Below are positions 27,824 through 36,376 of a stretch of DNA of 64,000 nucleotides, one piece after another (position 1 is the first letter of the stretch; each line of letters starts with the position of its first letter). Below the pieces are notes generated by a model, which ran no database searches, was not told the DNA's origin, and saw nothing but the letters and a program-made list of their open reading frames with translations. The position numbers were made by a program, and so were the translations under genes. Source of the DNA: Tabrizicola sp. TH137 (GTDB lineage Bacteria; Pseudomonadota; Alphaproteobacteria; Rhodobacterales; Rhodobacteraceae); NCBI RefSeq assembly GCF_002855575.1, contig NZ_PKRQ01000001.1, forward strand, positions 310,001 to 374,000, written 5' to 3'.

Positions 27824-28885
27824 ATGCGTTATATCATCTCCTCCGCCTTTGCCACCCTCGCCACCGCCCTTCCCGCCCTGGCCGAGGTGCCACGCGTCGT
27901 GACCGATATCCACCCCGTCCATGCCCTCGTCTCGCAGGTGATGGGCGATCTGGGCACGCCCGAACTCCTGCTCGAACGCGGCGCGAATGAGCATGACTTC
28001 CAGCTTCGCCCTTCGCAGGCGGCCGGACTGGCCGAAGCCGATCTGGTGGTCTGGATCGGCCCCGAACTCACCCCCTGGCTCGACCGCGCGCTGGAAGGGC
28101 TGGGCGAAGGCTCCACCCGGCTCACGCTCCTCACCGTCCCAGGCACGGAAACCCGCGAATTCTCGGAAGACGGCGCCCATGCGGGGCATGACCACGGCAC
28201 TGCTGAAAAGGCCGCCGCCGAGGATCACGACCACGATCATGACCACGATCACGGCCACGAGGAAACCGCCGAAGCCGCACATGACCACGATCACGGCCAT
28301 GACCACGGGCACGAGGAAACCGCCGCCGCAGGCCATGACCACGACCACGGCCACAGCCATGACGGCCTTGATCCCCATGCCTGGCTGGACCCCGCCAATG
28401 CGCAACTCTGGCTGACCGCCATCGCCGCCGAACTGGGACGGATCGACCCGGCCAACGCCGCGACCTACACCGCCAATGCCGAAACCGCCGCCGCCGAAAT
28501 CGCCGCGCTGGATGCGGAACTGGCGGCCACGCTCGCCCCGCTCCAGGGCAAGCCCATCGTCGTCTATCACGATGCCTACGGCTATCTCGCCGCACATTAC
28601 GGGCTGGATATCTTCGGCTCCATCGCCCTGGGTGACTCCACCGCCCCCGGCGCCGCACGCCTCGCCGAACTGCGCGAAGGCATCGCGGCAGGCACCCCCG
28701 TCTGCCTCTTCCCCGAGGCGCAGCATGACCCCGCGCTTGTCGAGCAACTCGCCGAAGGCACCGGCGCGCGCATCGGCGGCGCGCTCGATCCCAACGGATC
28801 GCTGCAAGAACCGGGGCCGGGCGCCTATGCCGGTCTGTTGCGTGCGCTGGCCGGGACCATGGTCGATTGCGTTCAGACCTCCTGA
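27824..28885 (+). CDS. znuA: Periplasmic zinc-binding protein ZnuA with long His/Asp-rich loop
   Basis: A 353-residue cluster A-I binding protein. The signal peptide is MRYIISSAFATLATALPALA. Zinc ligands of the family are seen in DIHPVHALVSQVMGD, GLDPHAWLDP and the C-terminal part, where IVVYHDAYGYLAAHYG supplies the third His. Between the first and second ligand a loop of about 75 residues is made of His/Asp/Gly repeats, including two copies of HGHEETA followed by HDHDHGH. The loop is longer and more repetitive than in E. coli ZnuA. The start at 27824 has AGGAAGG upstream and gives a clean signal peptide. Confidence 0.95.
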   Translation: MRYIISSAFATLATALPALAEVPRVVTDIHPVHALVSQVMGDLGTPELLLERGANEHDFQLRPSQAAGLAEADLVVWIGPELTPWLDRALEGLGEGSTRLTLLTVPGTETREFSEDGAHAGHDHGTAEKAAAEDHDHDHDHDHGHEETAEAAHDHDHGHDHGHEETAAAGHDHDHGHSHDGLDPHAWLDPANAQLWLTAIAAELGRIDPANAATYTANAETAAAEIAALDAELAATLAPLQGKPIVVYHDAYGYLAAHYGLDIFGSIALGDSTAPGAARLAELREGIAAGTPVCLFPEAQHDPALVEQLAEGTGARIGGALDPNGSLQEPGPGAYAGLLRALAGTMVDCVQTS

Positions 28886-28941
28886 CGGCTTGACCCACGC
28901 GCCGACAGGCCTCACCACTGCTGAAGGGCAGGGGGGATCGC

Positions 28942-29928
28942 ATGACGGATCGGCAATTGGGCATCGCGCCCTTCGGCAGAACGGCGCAGGGCGAAGCGGT
29001 CCAGCGCGTCACCCTGGGCCGCGATGGCCTGACCGTTTCCATCCTGACCTGGGGCGCGGTGCTACAGGGCGTCTGGCTGGAAGGCGCGACCCGCAACCTC
29101 ACCCTCGGCTCTGACCGGCTGTCGGATTACCAGGGCGACATGCGCTACCACGGCTCGCTCATCGGGCCGGTGGTCAACCGATTCAGCAATGCCCGCGCCA
29201 CCATCGCCGGGCAAGACCTCCGCTTCGAGGCCAATCAGGATGGCCGGCACACCCTCCATTCCGGCAGCGCAGGGACGCATCTGAAGGTCTGGCGTCTGGC
29301 CGAGGCGACGGAAGACAGTCTCCGCCTCGAACTCGACCTGCCCGATGGCGAAGGCGGCTTTCCCGGCAACCGCCGCGTCACCGCTTCATGGCATGTTGAC
29401 GGGGTCAGCCTGCACCTCCAGGTCCATGCCTCGACAGACCGCGCCACCCCGGTCAACTTCGCCAATCACAGCTACTGGAACCTCGACGGCAGCCCCACCT
29501 GGGCCGGTCACCGCCTTATGGTCGCCGCCGACCGCTACCTTCCCACCACCCCCGATTTCACCCCCACGGGCGAAATCCTGTCGGTGGACGGCACGGCGAT
29601 GGATTTCCGCAAGGCCCGCCGCATCGAACCGGGGGTGGACCTCTTCGACAACTGCTACATCCTGGGCACCGCGCCCGCTCCGCTGCGCGAGGTGCTGCGC
29701 CTCACCGGCCAGACGGGCATCGGCCTCGTCGTCTCCACAACAGAACCGGGCGTGCAGGTCTATGACGGCCGCAACGCCTTCCGTCCCGGCAAGGGCGCAT
29801 ATGAAGGCTTCGCGATCGAGGCACAGAACTGGCCCGATGCGCCCAACCATGCGGGCTTTCCCTCGATCACGCTGGAACCGGGCCGGAACTACCACCAGCA
29901 CACCGTCTGGCGGTTCACCCGCGACTAG
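28942..29928 (+). CDS. Aldose 1-epimerase (GalM-like)
   Basis: A 328-residue mutarotase-fold protein. Conserved parts include SILTWGAVLQGVWLEG, GPVVNRFSNARATIAG (the Arg that binds sugar oxygens), LHSGSAGTHLKVW, and the catalytic region NFANHSYWNLDGS with the active-site His. The C-terminal GFAIEAQNWPDAPNH holds the catalytic Glu. Length fits GalM. It interconverts alpha and beta anomers of an aldose in the cytoplasm; the sugar is unknown. Its stop shares the four bases CTAG with the stop of the convergent puuD gene. Confidence 0.92.
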   Translation: MTDRQLGIAPFGRTAQGEAVQRVTLGRDGLTVSILTWGAVLQGVWLEGATRNLTLGSDRLSDYQGDMRYHGSLIGPVVNRFSNARATIAGQDLRFEANQDGRHTLHSGSAGTHLKVWRLAEATEDSLRLELDLPDGEGGFPGNRRVTASWHVDGVSLHLQVHASTDRATPVNFANHSYWNLDGSPTWAGHRLMVAADRYLPTTPDFTPTGEILSVDGTAMDFRKARRIEPGVDLFDNCYILGTAPAPLREVLRLTGQTGIGLVVSTTEPGVQVYDGRNAFRPGKGAYEGFAIEAQNWPDAPNHAGFPSITLEPGRNYHQHTVWRFTRD

Positions 29929-31181
29929 CCGTCCACCCCGCCCACACCGGCGCTGCGGAACCATTGCACGATGGCGGCCCGCTCCTGCAGCTCCATATAG
30001 CTCAGGTTGCCAGGCGGCATGGCATGCGACACCCCCGCCTGAAGATAGATGCGCCGCGCCTCATGCGCGATCTGGGCGGGTGTCTCCAGCACCACCCCCT
30101 TGGGCGGCCAATACATCCCCTCCCATACCGGCTCCGCCGCGTGGCACATGGAACAGCGCCCCTGCACGATCCCCACCACATCCTCAAACCCGCTGGCCGA
30201 GGCATAGGTCAACGCCGCCCCCGACAAGGCCGCCCCCTCCTCCTCTCCCGCCGCCGCAACCTTCATCGGCGCGGTGGACAGCCAGGCGATCACAAGGAAC
30301 AGCACCGCCGTCGCCGCCCAGGTCCAATGCGGATTGCCCTTGCGCGCGTGGCGGGTGTTGAACCAGTGCCGGATCGTCACCCCCATCAGGAACACCAGCG
30401 ACGCAATCAGCCAGTTGTATTCGGTGGCAAAGACAAGCGGGTAATGGTTCGACAGCATCAGAAACAGCACCGGCAGCGTCAGATAGTTGTTATGCGTGCT
30501 GCGCTGCTTGGCGATCTTGCCGTATTTCGGGTCCGGGGTCCGGCCTGCCTTCAGATCCGCCACCACGATCTTCTGGTTCGGGATGATGACCATGAACACA
30601 TTGGCCGACATGATCGTCGCCGTGAAGGCCCCCAGATGCAGCAGCGCCGCCCGCCCCGAAAAGACCTGCGTATAGCCCCAGGCCATCGCCACCAGCACCA
30701 CGAACAGCGCCACCATCAGCACGGTCTGGTTGGCATTCACGAAAACCCGGCAAAGCGCATTGTAGGCCAGCCAGCCAAAGGCCAGCGACGCCAGCGAAAT
30801 CGCCACCGCCTGCCAGACCTGCAACTCCATCACCGTCGGGTCGATCAGGTATAGGTCCGCCCCCAGGTAATAGACCAACACCAGCATGGCAAAGCCCGAC
30901 AGCCAGGTCGCATAGCTCTCCCATTTGAACCAGGTCAGATGTTCGGGCAGCCGCTCGGGGGCCACCAGATATTTCTGGATGTGATAGAACCCCCCACCAT
31001 GGACCTGCCATTCCTCGCCATGGGCCAGTTCCGGCATCCCCGGCGCCTTCCGCAGGCCAAGGTCCAGCGCGATGAAATAGAAGGACGACCCGATCCAGGC
31101 GATGGCCGTGATCACATGCGTCCAGCGCGCCGCGATCTCCACCCATTCCCACAGCACGGCCCAATCATAGATGCCTTCCAT
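29925..31181 (-). CDS. puuD: Membrane urate oxidase PuuD with C-terminal cytochrome c domain
   Basis: A 418-residue protein in which an eight-or-so-helix DUF989 membrane domain (starting WAVLWEWVEIAARWTHVITA) is fused to a cytochrome c domain. The haem motif CSMCH is at about residues 343-347 and a likely axial Met is in AMPPGN. PuuD of Agrobacterium oxidises urate to 5-hydroxyisourate and feeds electrons to the respiratory chain. The start at 31181 (MEGIYDW) gives the family N-terminus; the longer frame adds 16 residues without support. It is divergent from a LysR regulator and followed by the rest of the urate pathway. Confidence 0.93.
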   Translation of the reverse strand: MEGIYDWAVLWEWVEIAARWTHVITAIAWIGSSFYFIALDLGLRKAPGMPELAHGEEWQVHGGGFYHIQKYLVAPERLPEHLTWFKWESYATWLSGFAMLVLVYYLGADLYLIDPTVMELQVWQAVAISLASLAFGWLAYNALCRVFVNANQTVLMVALFVVLVAMAWGYTQVFSGRAALLHLGAFTATIMSANVFMVIIPNQKIVVADLKAGRTPDPKYGKIAKQRSTHNNYLTLPVLFLMLSNHYPLVFATEYNWLIASLVFLMGVTIRHWFNTRHARKGNPHWTWAATAVLFLVIAWLSTAPMKVAAAGEEEGAALSGAALTYASASGFEDVVGIVQGRCSMCHAAEPVWEGMYWPPKGVVLETPAQIAHEARRIYLQAGVSHAMPPGNLSYMELQERAAIVQWFRSAGVGGVDG

Positions 31182-31295
31182 CGGCGCGGTCCCCTTCGTT
31201 CTTTTCCGAAAGGCTATACCGCCGCCCATTCCCCTGTTAATCCTTCAAATGCCCAATCACTTTCAAATCCCGGCAAAGAATGGGGCGCAGCGGCC

Positions 31296-32228
31296 ATGTC
31301 CTATGTGAACAACATCAGAATGTTCGTCCGTGTCTATGAATTGGGCAGCATGAGTGCGGCCGCCCGCGATCAGCGCTGCTCCCCCGCCGTCGCCTCCGCC
31401 CGCATTTCCGAGTTGGAAAAACATCTCGGCGTCCGCCTCTTCAACCGCACCACCCGCAGCCTGCAACCCACAGAAAACGGCCGCATCTTCTATGACGGCG
31501 CCCGCCGCGTGCTCGACACGATCGACGAGGCCGAGGCCGCCGTGATGGACGTGACGCAGAACCCGCGCGGCACGCTTTTCATCGCCGCCCCGCTGGGCAT
31601 CGGGCGGCGCTTCATCGCGCCCCATGTCCCCGCCTTCAAGGATCTCTACCCCCAGATCGACCTGCGCCTCCGCCTGTCGGACCGGGTCATCGACGTTACC
31701 GGCGAAGGGCTGGACATCGCCTTCCACCTCGGGCTTCTGGAGGATTCAACGCTCAAGGTCCGCCTCATCGCCGAATGCCCCCGCATCCTCTGCGCCGCCC
31801 CCGCCTATGTCGCCCGGCGCGGCATGCCCGCCGATGGCGCGGCGCTGGTGCAGGACAGGCATGATTGCCTCAACCTCCGCTTTCCCGGCGCGAAGGAATT
31901 CCAGTGGACGCTGCAAACCCCCGAAGGTCCGCGCCGCTTCGAAATCGCCGGCCCCTACGAATCCGATGATGGCGACGTGCTCACCGGCTGGGCGCTCAAC
32001 GGGCACGGGATCGTGCTGAAACCGATCTTCGAAGTGGCCGAACATCTCAAGGACGGCACCCTCCTCCCCGTCGCCACCGCCACACCGCCCCTGCCCACCC
32101 AGCTTTCCGTCCTGTCGCAGCACCGCAGGCTCAAGGACCCCAAGGTCCGGCTCTTCACCGATTTCATCGTCGCCCGCATCAAGGCGGACATGGCCGCGCG
32201 CATGGCAGGACTTACCCCCGCCCCATGA
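31296..32228 (+). CDS. LysR-family transcriptional regulator
   Basis: A 310-residue regulator. The N-terminal winged helix-turn-helix reads MFVRVYELGSMSAAARDQ and SPAVASARISELEKHLGVR, followed by LFNRTTRSLQPTENG. The C-terminal part is a LysR effector domain of the CrgA-like group. It is divergent from puuD with a 114-base gap, so puuD or the urate genes are natural targets, but a purine-type ligand is only inferred. Its stop overlaps the next gene as ATGA. The gap contains A/T-rich stretches, yet no LysR box that I would defend. Confidence 0.88.
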   Translation: MSYVNNIRMFVRVYELGSMSAAARDQRCSPAVASARISELEKHLGVRLFNRTTRSLQPTENGRIFYDGARRVLDTIDEAEAAVMDVTQNPRGTLFIAAPLGIGRRFIAPHVPAFKDLYPQIDLRLRLSDRVIDVTGEGLDIAFHLGLLEDSTLKVRLIAECPRILCAAPAYVARRGMPADGAALVQDRHDCLNLRFPGAKEFQWTLQTPEGPRRFEIAGPYESDDGDVLTGWALNGHGIVLKPIFEVAEHLKDGTLLPVATATPPLPTQLSVLSQHRRLKDPKVRLFTDFIVARIKADMAARMAGLTPAP

Positions 32229-32899
32229 CCCTGCAAGACGTGATAGACGCGCCCCCATGGTGCGTGGCGCTGGCCGAAGAGACAGGCCCCGACCTTATCC
32301 TCGCCTTCGCCAGCATCGGCCATGATGCGACCCGCCCGCCCTCGCCCGAATTCGTGGCCTCCAGCCGCGCGCAAGGCCACCGCGCCCTGTTCTTCATGGA
32401 TGCCTCCCGTAGCTGGGGCCTCGACCCGGCCTTCCCCGCGATCCTCCACCGCGCCCTCGCCGCCGCAGGCCCGGCACAGCGCCGCCTCGCCATCGGCTCT
32501 TCCATGGGCGCGGCCATGGCCCTGCGTGCCGCCGCCCATGTCCCCCTCGACGCGATCCTCGCCTTCGGCCCGCAATCGCACCTCGCCGATCCCCGCTGGC
32601 AGCACTGGACCGCCCGCCTCGCCGATCCCGGCCCCCCGCCCCTGACCCCCGGCCCCTGGACAATCCTCCTCCACGCCCTCGACGACGACCGCGATCAGGC
32701 GATGGGCTTCCCGCAGCAGCCGGGAACCGACCATCTCCTTTTCCCCGGCCTCACCCATTCCCGCCTCGGCCCCCATCTCAAGGAACGCGGCCTCCTGACC
32801 GGCCTGATCGACGCCGCCCTCGCCCGCGACCGCCGCCGCCTGCTGCGCCTTGCCATCAATGCGGGTGGGGTCCGGCGCGACAAAGGTATGCCTGGCTAA
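32225..32899 (+). CDS. Small alpha/beta hydrolase-like protein of unknown role
   Basis: A 224-residue protein coupled to the LysR gene by ATGA. A nucleophile-elbow-like motif GSSMGAAMAL sits near residue 100 after a beta-strand, and a candidate catalytic His is in FPGLTHSRLG. A candidate acid lies in LLHALDDDRDQ. These fit an alpha/beta hydrolase core, but the N-terminal strands are short and no family name can be given. It could act on a small metabolite of the surrounding pathway. Confidence in the coding region is high; confidence in the function is low. Confidence 0.7.
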   Translation: MTLQDVIDAPPWCVALAEETGPDLILAFASIGHDATRPPSPEFVASSRAQGHRALFFMDASRSWGLDPAFPAILHRALAAAGPAQRRLAIGSSMGAAMALRAAAHVPLDAILAFGPQSHLADPRWQHWTARLADPGPPPLTPGPWTILLHALDDDRDQAMGFPQQPGTDHLLFPGLTHSRLGPHLKERGLLTGLIDAALARDRRRLLRLAINAGGVRRDKGMPG

Positions 32900-32955
32900 G
32901 ACATCAACGATATCAGCCGTAGCCCCAGTCATCGCGACAAGGGACATCGGCTGCC

Positions 32956-33171
32956 ATGGCAAGCATCATCATCCGCAACCTCGAAGATGACGTGAAGGCA
33001 AGGCTGAAGCTGCGCGCCGCCACCCATGGCCGCTCGATGGAGGAAGAAGCGCGCGACATCCTCCGCTTCGCCGTGGGCGCGGCCGATCCTCGCGCCGATC
33101 TCGGCGCGGTCATCGCCGCCCGCTTCGCCGATCTGGGCGAGGCACTGCCGCTCCTCGACCGGGGTCTCTGA
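32956..33171 (+). CDS. FitA-like antitoxin (ribbon-helix-helix)
   Basis: A 71-residue protein whose first 40 residues (IIIRNLEDDVKARLKLRAA, HGRSMEEEARDILR) form the ribbon-helix-helix typical of FitA/VagC-type antitoxins. The C-terminal tail would wrap the toxin. Its stop overlaps the start of the PIN gene as TGATG, the usual arrangement for a toxin-antitoxin pair. The pair lies inside the urate gene region, separating the LysR pair from uraH. Autoregulation at the upstream 56-base gap is likely but no operator is clear. Confidence 0.85.
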   Translation: MASIIIRNLEDDVKARLKLRAATHGRSMEEEARDILRFAVGAADPRADLGAVIAARFADLGEALPLLDRGL

Positions 33172-33599
33172 TGATCCTTCTCGACACCCCGATCCTGTCA
33201 TCATTGATGGCCCCCGATCCCGACCCGCGCCTTTTCCGCTGGTTCGCGCGCCACCCGGCAGCCCTTCTGCACATCTCCACCGTGACCGAGGCCGAACTCC
33301 TCGCCGCCGCCGCCCGCCTCCCGGAAGGCAAGCGTCAGCGCAGCATCGCCCAGATCGACGCCATGGTCGGCGAGGATTTTGCCGGGCGCGTCCTGCCGCT
33401 CGACAGCGCCGCCGCCCGCGACCTTGCCGCGATCCTCGCCCGCAGCAGCCGCGCGGGCATCCGCCTGCCCATGGCCTGCGCCCAGAACGCCGCCATCGCG
33501 CGCGCCAATGGCGCCAGACTCGCCACGCTCAGCCCCACGATCTACGCCCATACCGGCGTGGAGTGCATCGACCCGCTGGGCGATCAGGAACCGCGATAG
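33171..33599 (+). CDS. PIN-domain toxin of FitB/VapC type, apparently degenerate
   Basis: A 142-residue PIN protein coupled to FitA. The first acid is kept (Asp5 in MILLDTPILSSL) and so is the Glu42 of the TEAEL segment. The third acid, normally in the motif ADALIAATA, is missing: the aligned stretch is LPMACAQNAAIA with Cys103. The usual TRNxxDF motif is replaced by TLSPTIY, so the fourth acid is also gone. The fold seems intact but Mg-dependent RNase activity is doubtful. The last 16 bases overlap the convergent uraH gene. Confidence 0.8.
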   Translation: MILLDTPILSSLMAPDPDPRLFRWFARHPAALLHISTVTEAELLAAAARLPEGKRQRSIAQIDAMVGEDFAGRVLPLDSAAARDLAAILARSSRAGIRLPMACAQNAAIARANGARLATLSPTIYAHTGVECIDPLGDQEPR

Positions 33600-33943
33600 G
33601 TCGAATAGGCAAAGGGCGAAATCAGCAGCGGCACATGGTAATGCTGCCCCGCATCCGGCACGCCAAAGCGGATCGGGATCTGGTCCAGAAACAGTACCCC
33701 CTCCCCGGCCTGTCCCGTCGTCCGCAGATAATCCCCCGCGAAGAAGACCAGCTCATAGGTCCCTTCCGTGAAATCCTTCCCCGTCAGCATCGGCGCATCC
33801 GTCCGGCCGTCGGCATTGGTCACCGTCTCGGCGATCTTGCGATGGGAATTCCCGCTCACCCGATAAAGCGCGATCTTCACCCCCGCCGCGGGCTTGCCCC
33901 GTGCCGTGTCCAGAACATGGGTCGTCAACCGTCCGCCGCTCAT
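33584..33943 (-). CDS. uraH: 5-Hydroxyisourate hydrolase
   Basis: A 119-residue transthyretin-like protein. It opens with LTTHVLDTARGKPAAGV, containing the first catalytic His, and ends with the family signature YRGS. HYHVPLLISPFAYSTYRGS supplies the other catalytic His pair. Length is exact for the family. The enzyme converts 5-hydroxyisourate, the PuuD product, to OHCU in the cytoplasm. The gene is divergent from the puuE-uraD fusion across 154 bases, where I see only an A/T-rich patch at about 34028-34040 that could be part of a promoter. Confidence 0.95.
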   Translation of the reverse strand: MSGGRLTTHVLDTARGKPAAGVKIALYRVSGNSHRKIAETVTNADGRTDAPMLTGKDFTEGTYELVFFAGDYLRTTGQAGEGVLFLDQIPIRFGVPDAGQHYHVPLLISPFAYSTYRGS

Positions 33944-34097
33944 GCGATCCTCCTGCCTTGCCCGCCCATCCTAGCCCCATCCCCCGCATCAGGCGACAGG
34001 ATCACGCCCGGATAGGTCCTTCTGGCATTTTTTGATAAACCCCGCCGCCCAGACCGCCTAAGCTGTCCGCAACACTGCCCAAACCGGGATCATCACC

Positions 34098-35513
34098 GTG
34101 AACCGCTACCCGCGCGATTTCCGGGGCCACGGCCCCAACCCACCCGATGCGAAATGGCCGGGGGGCGCAAAGATCGCCATCTCCCTCGTCCTCAACTATG
34201 AAGAGGGCGGCGAAAACAACCTCCTCCACGGCGACGCCCAATCCGAGGCCTTCCTCTCCGACATCGCCGGTGCCCAGCCCTGGCCGGGGATGCGCCACTG
34301 GAACATGGAATCCCTCTACGATTACGGCGCGCGCGCGGGCTTCTGGCGGCTCCACCGCCTTTTCACCGAACGGCGCCTTCCCGTCACCATCTATGGCGTG
34401 ACCACGGCCCTCGCCCGCAACCCCGAACAGGTGGCGGCGATGAAGGCGGCGGGGTGGGAGATCGCCTCACACGGCCTGAAATGGGTCGATCACCGCGACA
34501 TGGCCGAGGATGTCGAACGCGCCCAGATCGCGGAATCCTTCCGCCTGCACGAAGAGGTGGTCGGCGAACCCCCGCGCGGCTGGTACACGGGTCGCTGCTC
34601 CATGAACACCGTCCGGCTGACGGCCGAAACCGCCCGTCTCGACTGGATTTCCGACACCTATGACGACGACCTGCCCTATTGGCTGGAACTCGGCGACCGC
34701 GACCAGTTGGTGATCCCCTACACGCTCGAAGCCAATGACATGCGCTTCGCCACCGCGCCGGGCTATATCGAAGGCGAACAGTTCTTCACATATCTGAAGG
34801 ACAGCTTCGACACCCTCTATGCCGAAGGCCAGGCGGGCCGCGCCAAGATGTTCTCCATCGGCCTCCACTGCCGCCTGATCGGACGACCGGGCAAGATCGC
34901 GGGCCTGATCCGCTTCCTCGATTACGCCCAGCGCCACGAAGGCGTCTGGTTCGCCCGCCGCATCGACATCGCCCGCCACTGGGCCGCCACCCATCCCCAC
35001 CGCCGCATCGAACGCCCCTCGCAGATGACCCGCGAACGTTTCGTCGAACGTTTCGGCGGCATCTTCGAACATTCCCCCTGGATCGCCGAAGGCGCCTGGT
35101 CCCTCGAACTCGGCCCCGCGCATGATTGCGCCACGGGCCTGCACAACGCGCTGGCCCGCATCTTCCGCAGCGCCACGCCCGATCAGCGCCTCGCCGTCCT
35201 GCGCGCCCATCCCGATCTCGCGGGCAAACTCGCCGCCGCGAAACGGCTGACCCCCGAATCCACCGCCGAACAGGCCAGCGCCGCGCTCGACGCCCTCACC
35301 GATGACGAACGCGCCACCTTCCAGCGGCTCAATACCGACTACGTCGCCAAGCATGGCTTCCCCTTCGTCATCGCCGTGCGCGACAACAGCAAGGCCTCCA
35401 TCCTGAGCGCCTTCACCACCCGCATCGGCAACGACACCGAAACCGAATTCGCCACTGCCTGCGCGCAGGTGGAACGCATCGCCGAACTTCGCCTCAAGGA
35501 CCTCCTGCCATGA
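34098..35513 (+). CDS. puuE: Bifunctional allantoinase (PuuE) / OHCU decarboxylase (UraD)
   Basis: A 471-residue fusion. Residues 1-about 305 are a polysaccharide-deacetylase-like allantoinase (RYPRDFRGHGPNPPDAKWPG, NYEEGGENN, SHGLKWVDH), which hydrolyses allantoin to allantoate without the metal ligands of classical allantoinase. Residues about 310-471 are UraD, with RAHPDLAGKLAAAKRLT and FVIAVRDNSKASIL; this domain decarboxylates OHCU to S-allantoin. The first visible start is GTG at 34098 and gives the normal N-terminus. The stop overlaps the next gene as ATGA. Fusing the enzymes that make and use allantoin is known in some alphaproteobacteria. Confidence 0.93.
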   Translation: MNRYPRDFRGHGPNPPDAKWPGGAKIAISLVLNYEEGGENNLLHGDAQSEAFLSDIAGAQPWPGMRHWNMESLYDYGARAGFWRLHRLFTERRLPVTIYGVTTALARNPEQVAAMKAAGWEIASHGLKWVDHRDMAEDVERAQIAESFRLHEEVVGEPPRGWYTGRCSMNTVRLTAETARLDWISDTYDDDLPYWLELGDRDQLVIPYTLEANDMRFATAPGYIEGEQFFTYLKDSFDTLYAEGQAGRAKMFSIGLHCRLIGRPGKIAGLIRFLDYAQRHEGVWFARRIDIARHWAATHPHRRIERPSQMTRERFVERFGGIFEHSPWIAEGAWSLELGPAHDCATGLHNALARIFRSATPDQRLAVLRAHPDLAGKLAAAKRLTPESTAEQASAALDALTDDERATFQRLNTDYVAKHGFPFVIAVRDNSKASILSAFTTRIGNDTETEFATACAQVERIAELRLKDLLP

Positions 35514-36352
35514 CCGGCTACTACGCCCCCACGGGCGGCCTCCCCCCCCAGACCAGCCTGATGACCGGCCGCGCCATCTTCACCACGGCCTATGCCTTCC
35601 TGCCCAAGGGCGTCTTTTCCGACATCGTCACCAGCTACCTCCCCGGCTGGACGAAAACCCGCCTCTGGCTGATCGCCCGCCCGATGACCGGCTTCTCCGA
35701 AACCTTCAGCCAATATGTGATGGAGGTCGCCCCCGGCGGCGGCTCCGACGCGCCCGATCCGGAAACCGGCGCGGAACACTGGTTCTTCTTCACACACGGC
35801 CTCGCCACCCTCACCCTCGGCGGTCAGGCGCAAGAGGTAGAGGCAGGCTCTTACGCCTATATCCCCCCCGGCCTGCCTTGGACGCTTCACGCCGAAGGCA
35901 CGGAACCCACCCGCTTCCACTGGCTGCGTAAGCTTTACGAACCGGCACCGGGGCTAACCCCGCCCGACCCGATCCTCATCAACGAACGCGACCTCGCCCC
36001 CATCGCGATGCCGGATACCGAAGGCCGCTGGGCCACCACCCGCTTCGCCGATCCCGCCGACCTGCGCCACGACGCCCATGTGAACATCGTCACCTTCCAA
36101 CCGGGCGGCCTGATCCCCTTCGAGGAAACCCATGTCATGGAACACGGGCTCTTCGTCCTCGAAGGCAAGGCGGTCTATAAACTCAACACCGATTGGGTGG
36201 AGGTAGAGGCCGGCGATTTCATGTGGCTCCGCGCCTTCTGCCCGCAGGCCTGCTATGCCGCAGGCCCCGGCCCCTTCCGCTACCTCCTTTACAAGGACGT
36301 CAACCGCCATGCCAAACTGCGCGGACCGGGTGCCTTCGGCCCGCCACGCTGA
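35510..36352 (+). CDS. allE: (S)-Ureidoglycine aminohydrolase, bicupin
   Basis: A 280-residue double-cupin protein. It begins YYAPTGGLPPQTSLMTGRA, the family hallmark, and has GGGSDAPDPETGAEHWFFF in the first cupin. The second cupin carries the manganese ligands in HVMEHGLFVLEGKAVYKLN. The enzyme releases ammonia from S-ureidoglycine to give S-ureidoglycolate, following allantoate amidohydrolase (not in this window). It is coupled by ATGA to the puuE-uraD fusion. The name allE follows the E. coli gene formerly called ylbA. Confidence 0.93.
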   Translation: MTGYYAPTGGLPPQTSLMTGRAIFTTAYAFLPKGVFSDIVTSYLPGWTKTRLWLIARPMTGFSETFSQYVMEVAPGGGSDAPDPETGAEHWFFFTHGLATLTLGGQAQEVEAGSYAYIPPGLPWTLHAEGTEPTRFHWLRKLYEPAPGLTPPDPILINERDLAPIAMPDTEGRWATTRFADPADLRHDAHVNIVTFQPGGLIPFEETHVMEHGLFVLEGKAVYKLNTDWVEVEAGDFMWLRAFCPQACYAAGPGPFRYLLYKDVNRHAKLRGPGAFGPPR

Positions 36353-36376
36353 CCCCGGATATCCCGAAGACCCTCC

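Noticed and set aside
28205-28375. Short tandem repeats that might be a CRISPR or minisatellite
   Set aside because: They keep the znuA reading frame and encode the His/Asp loop; no constant repeat-spacer pattern exists.
31182-31295. LysR box (T-N11-A) in the puuD/LysR gap
   Set aside because: Several loose matches exist in this short A/T-containing gap, none with a good inverted repeat.
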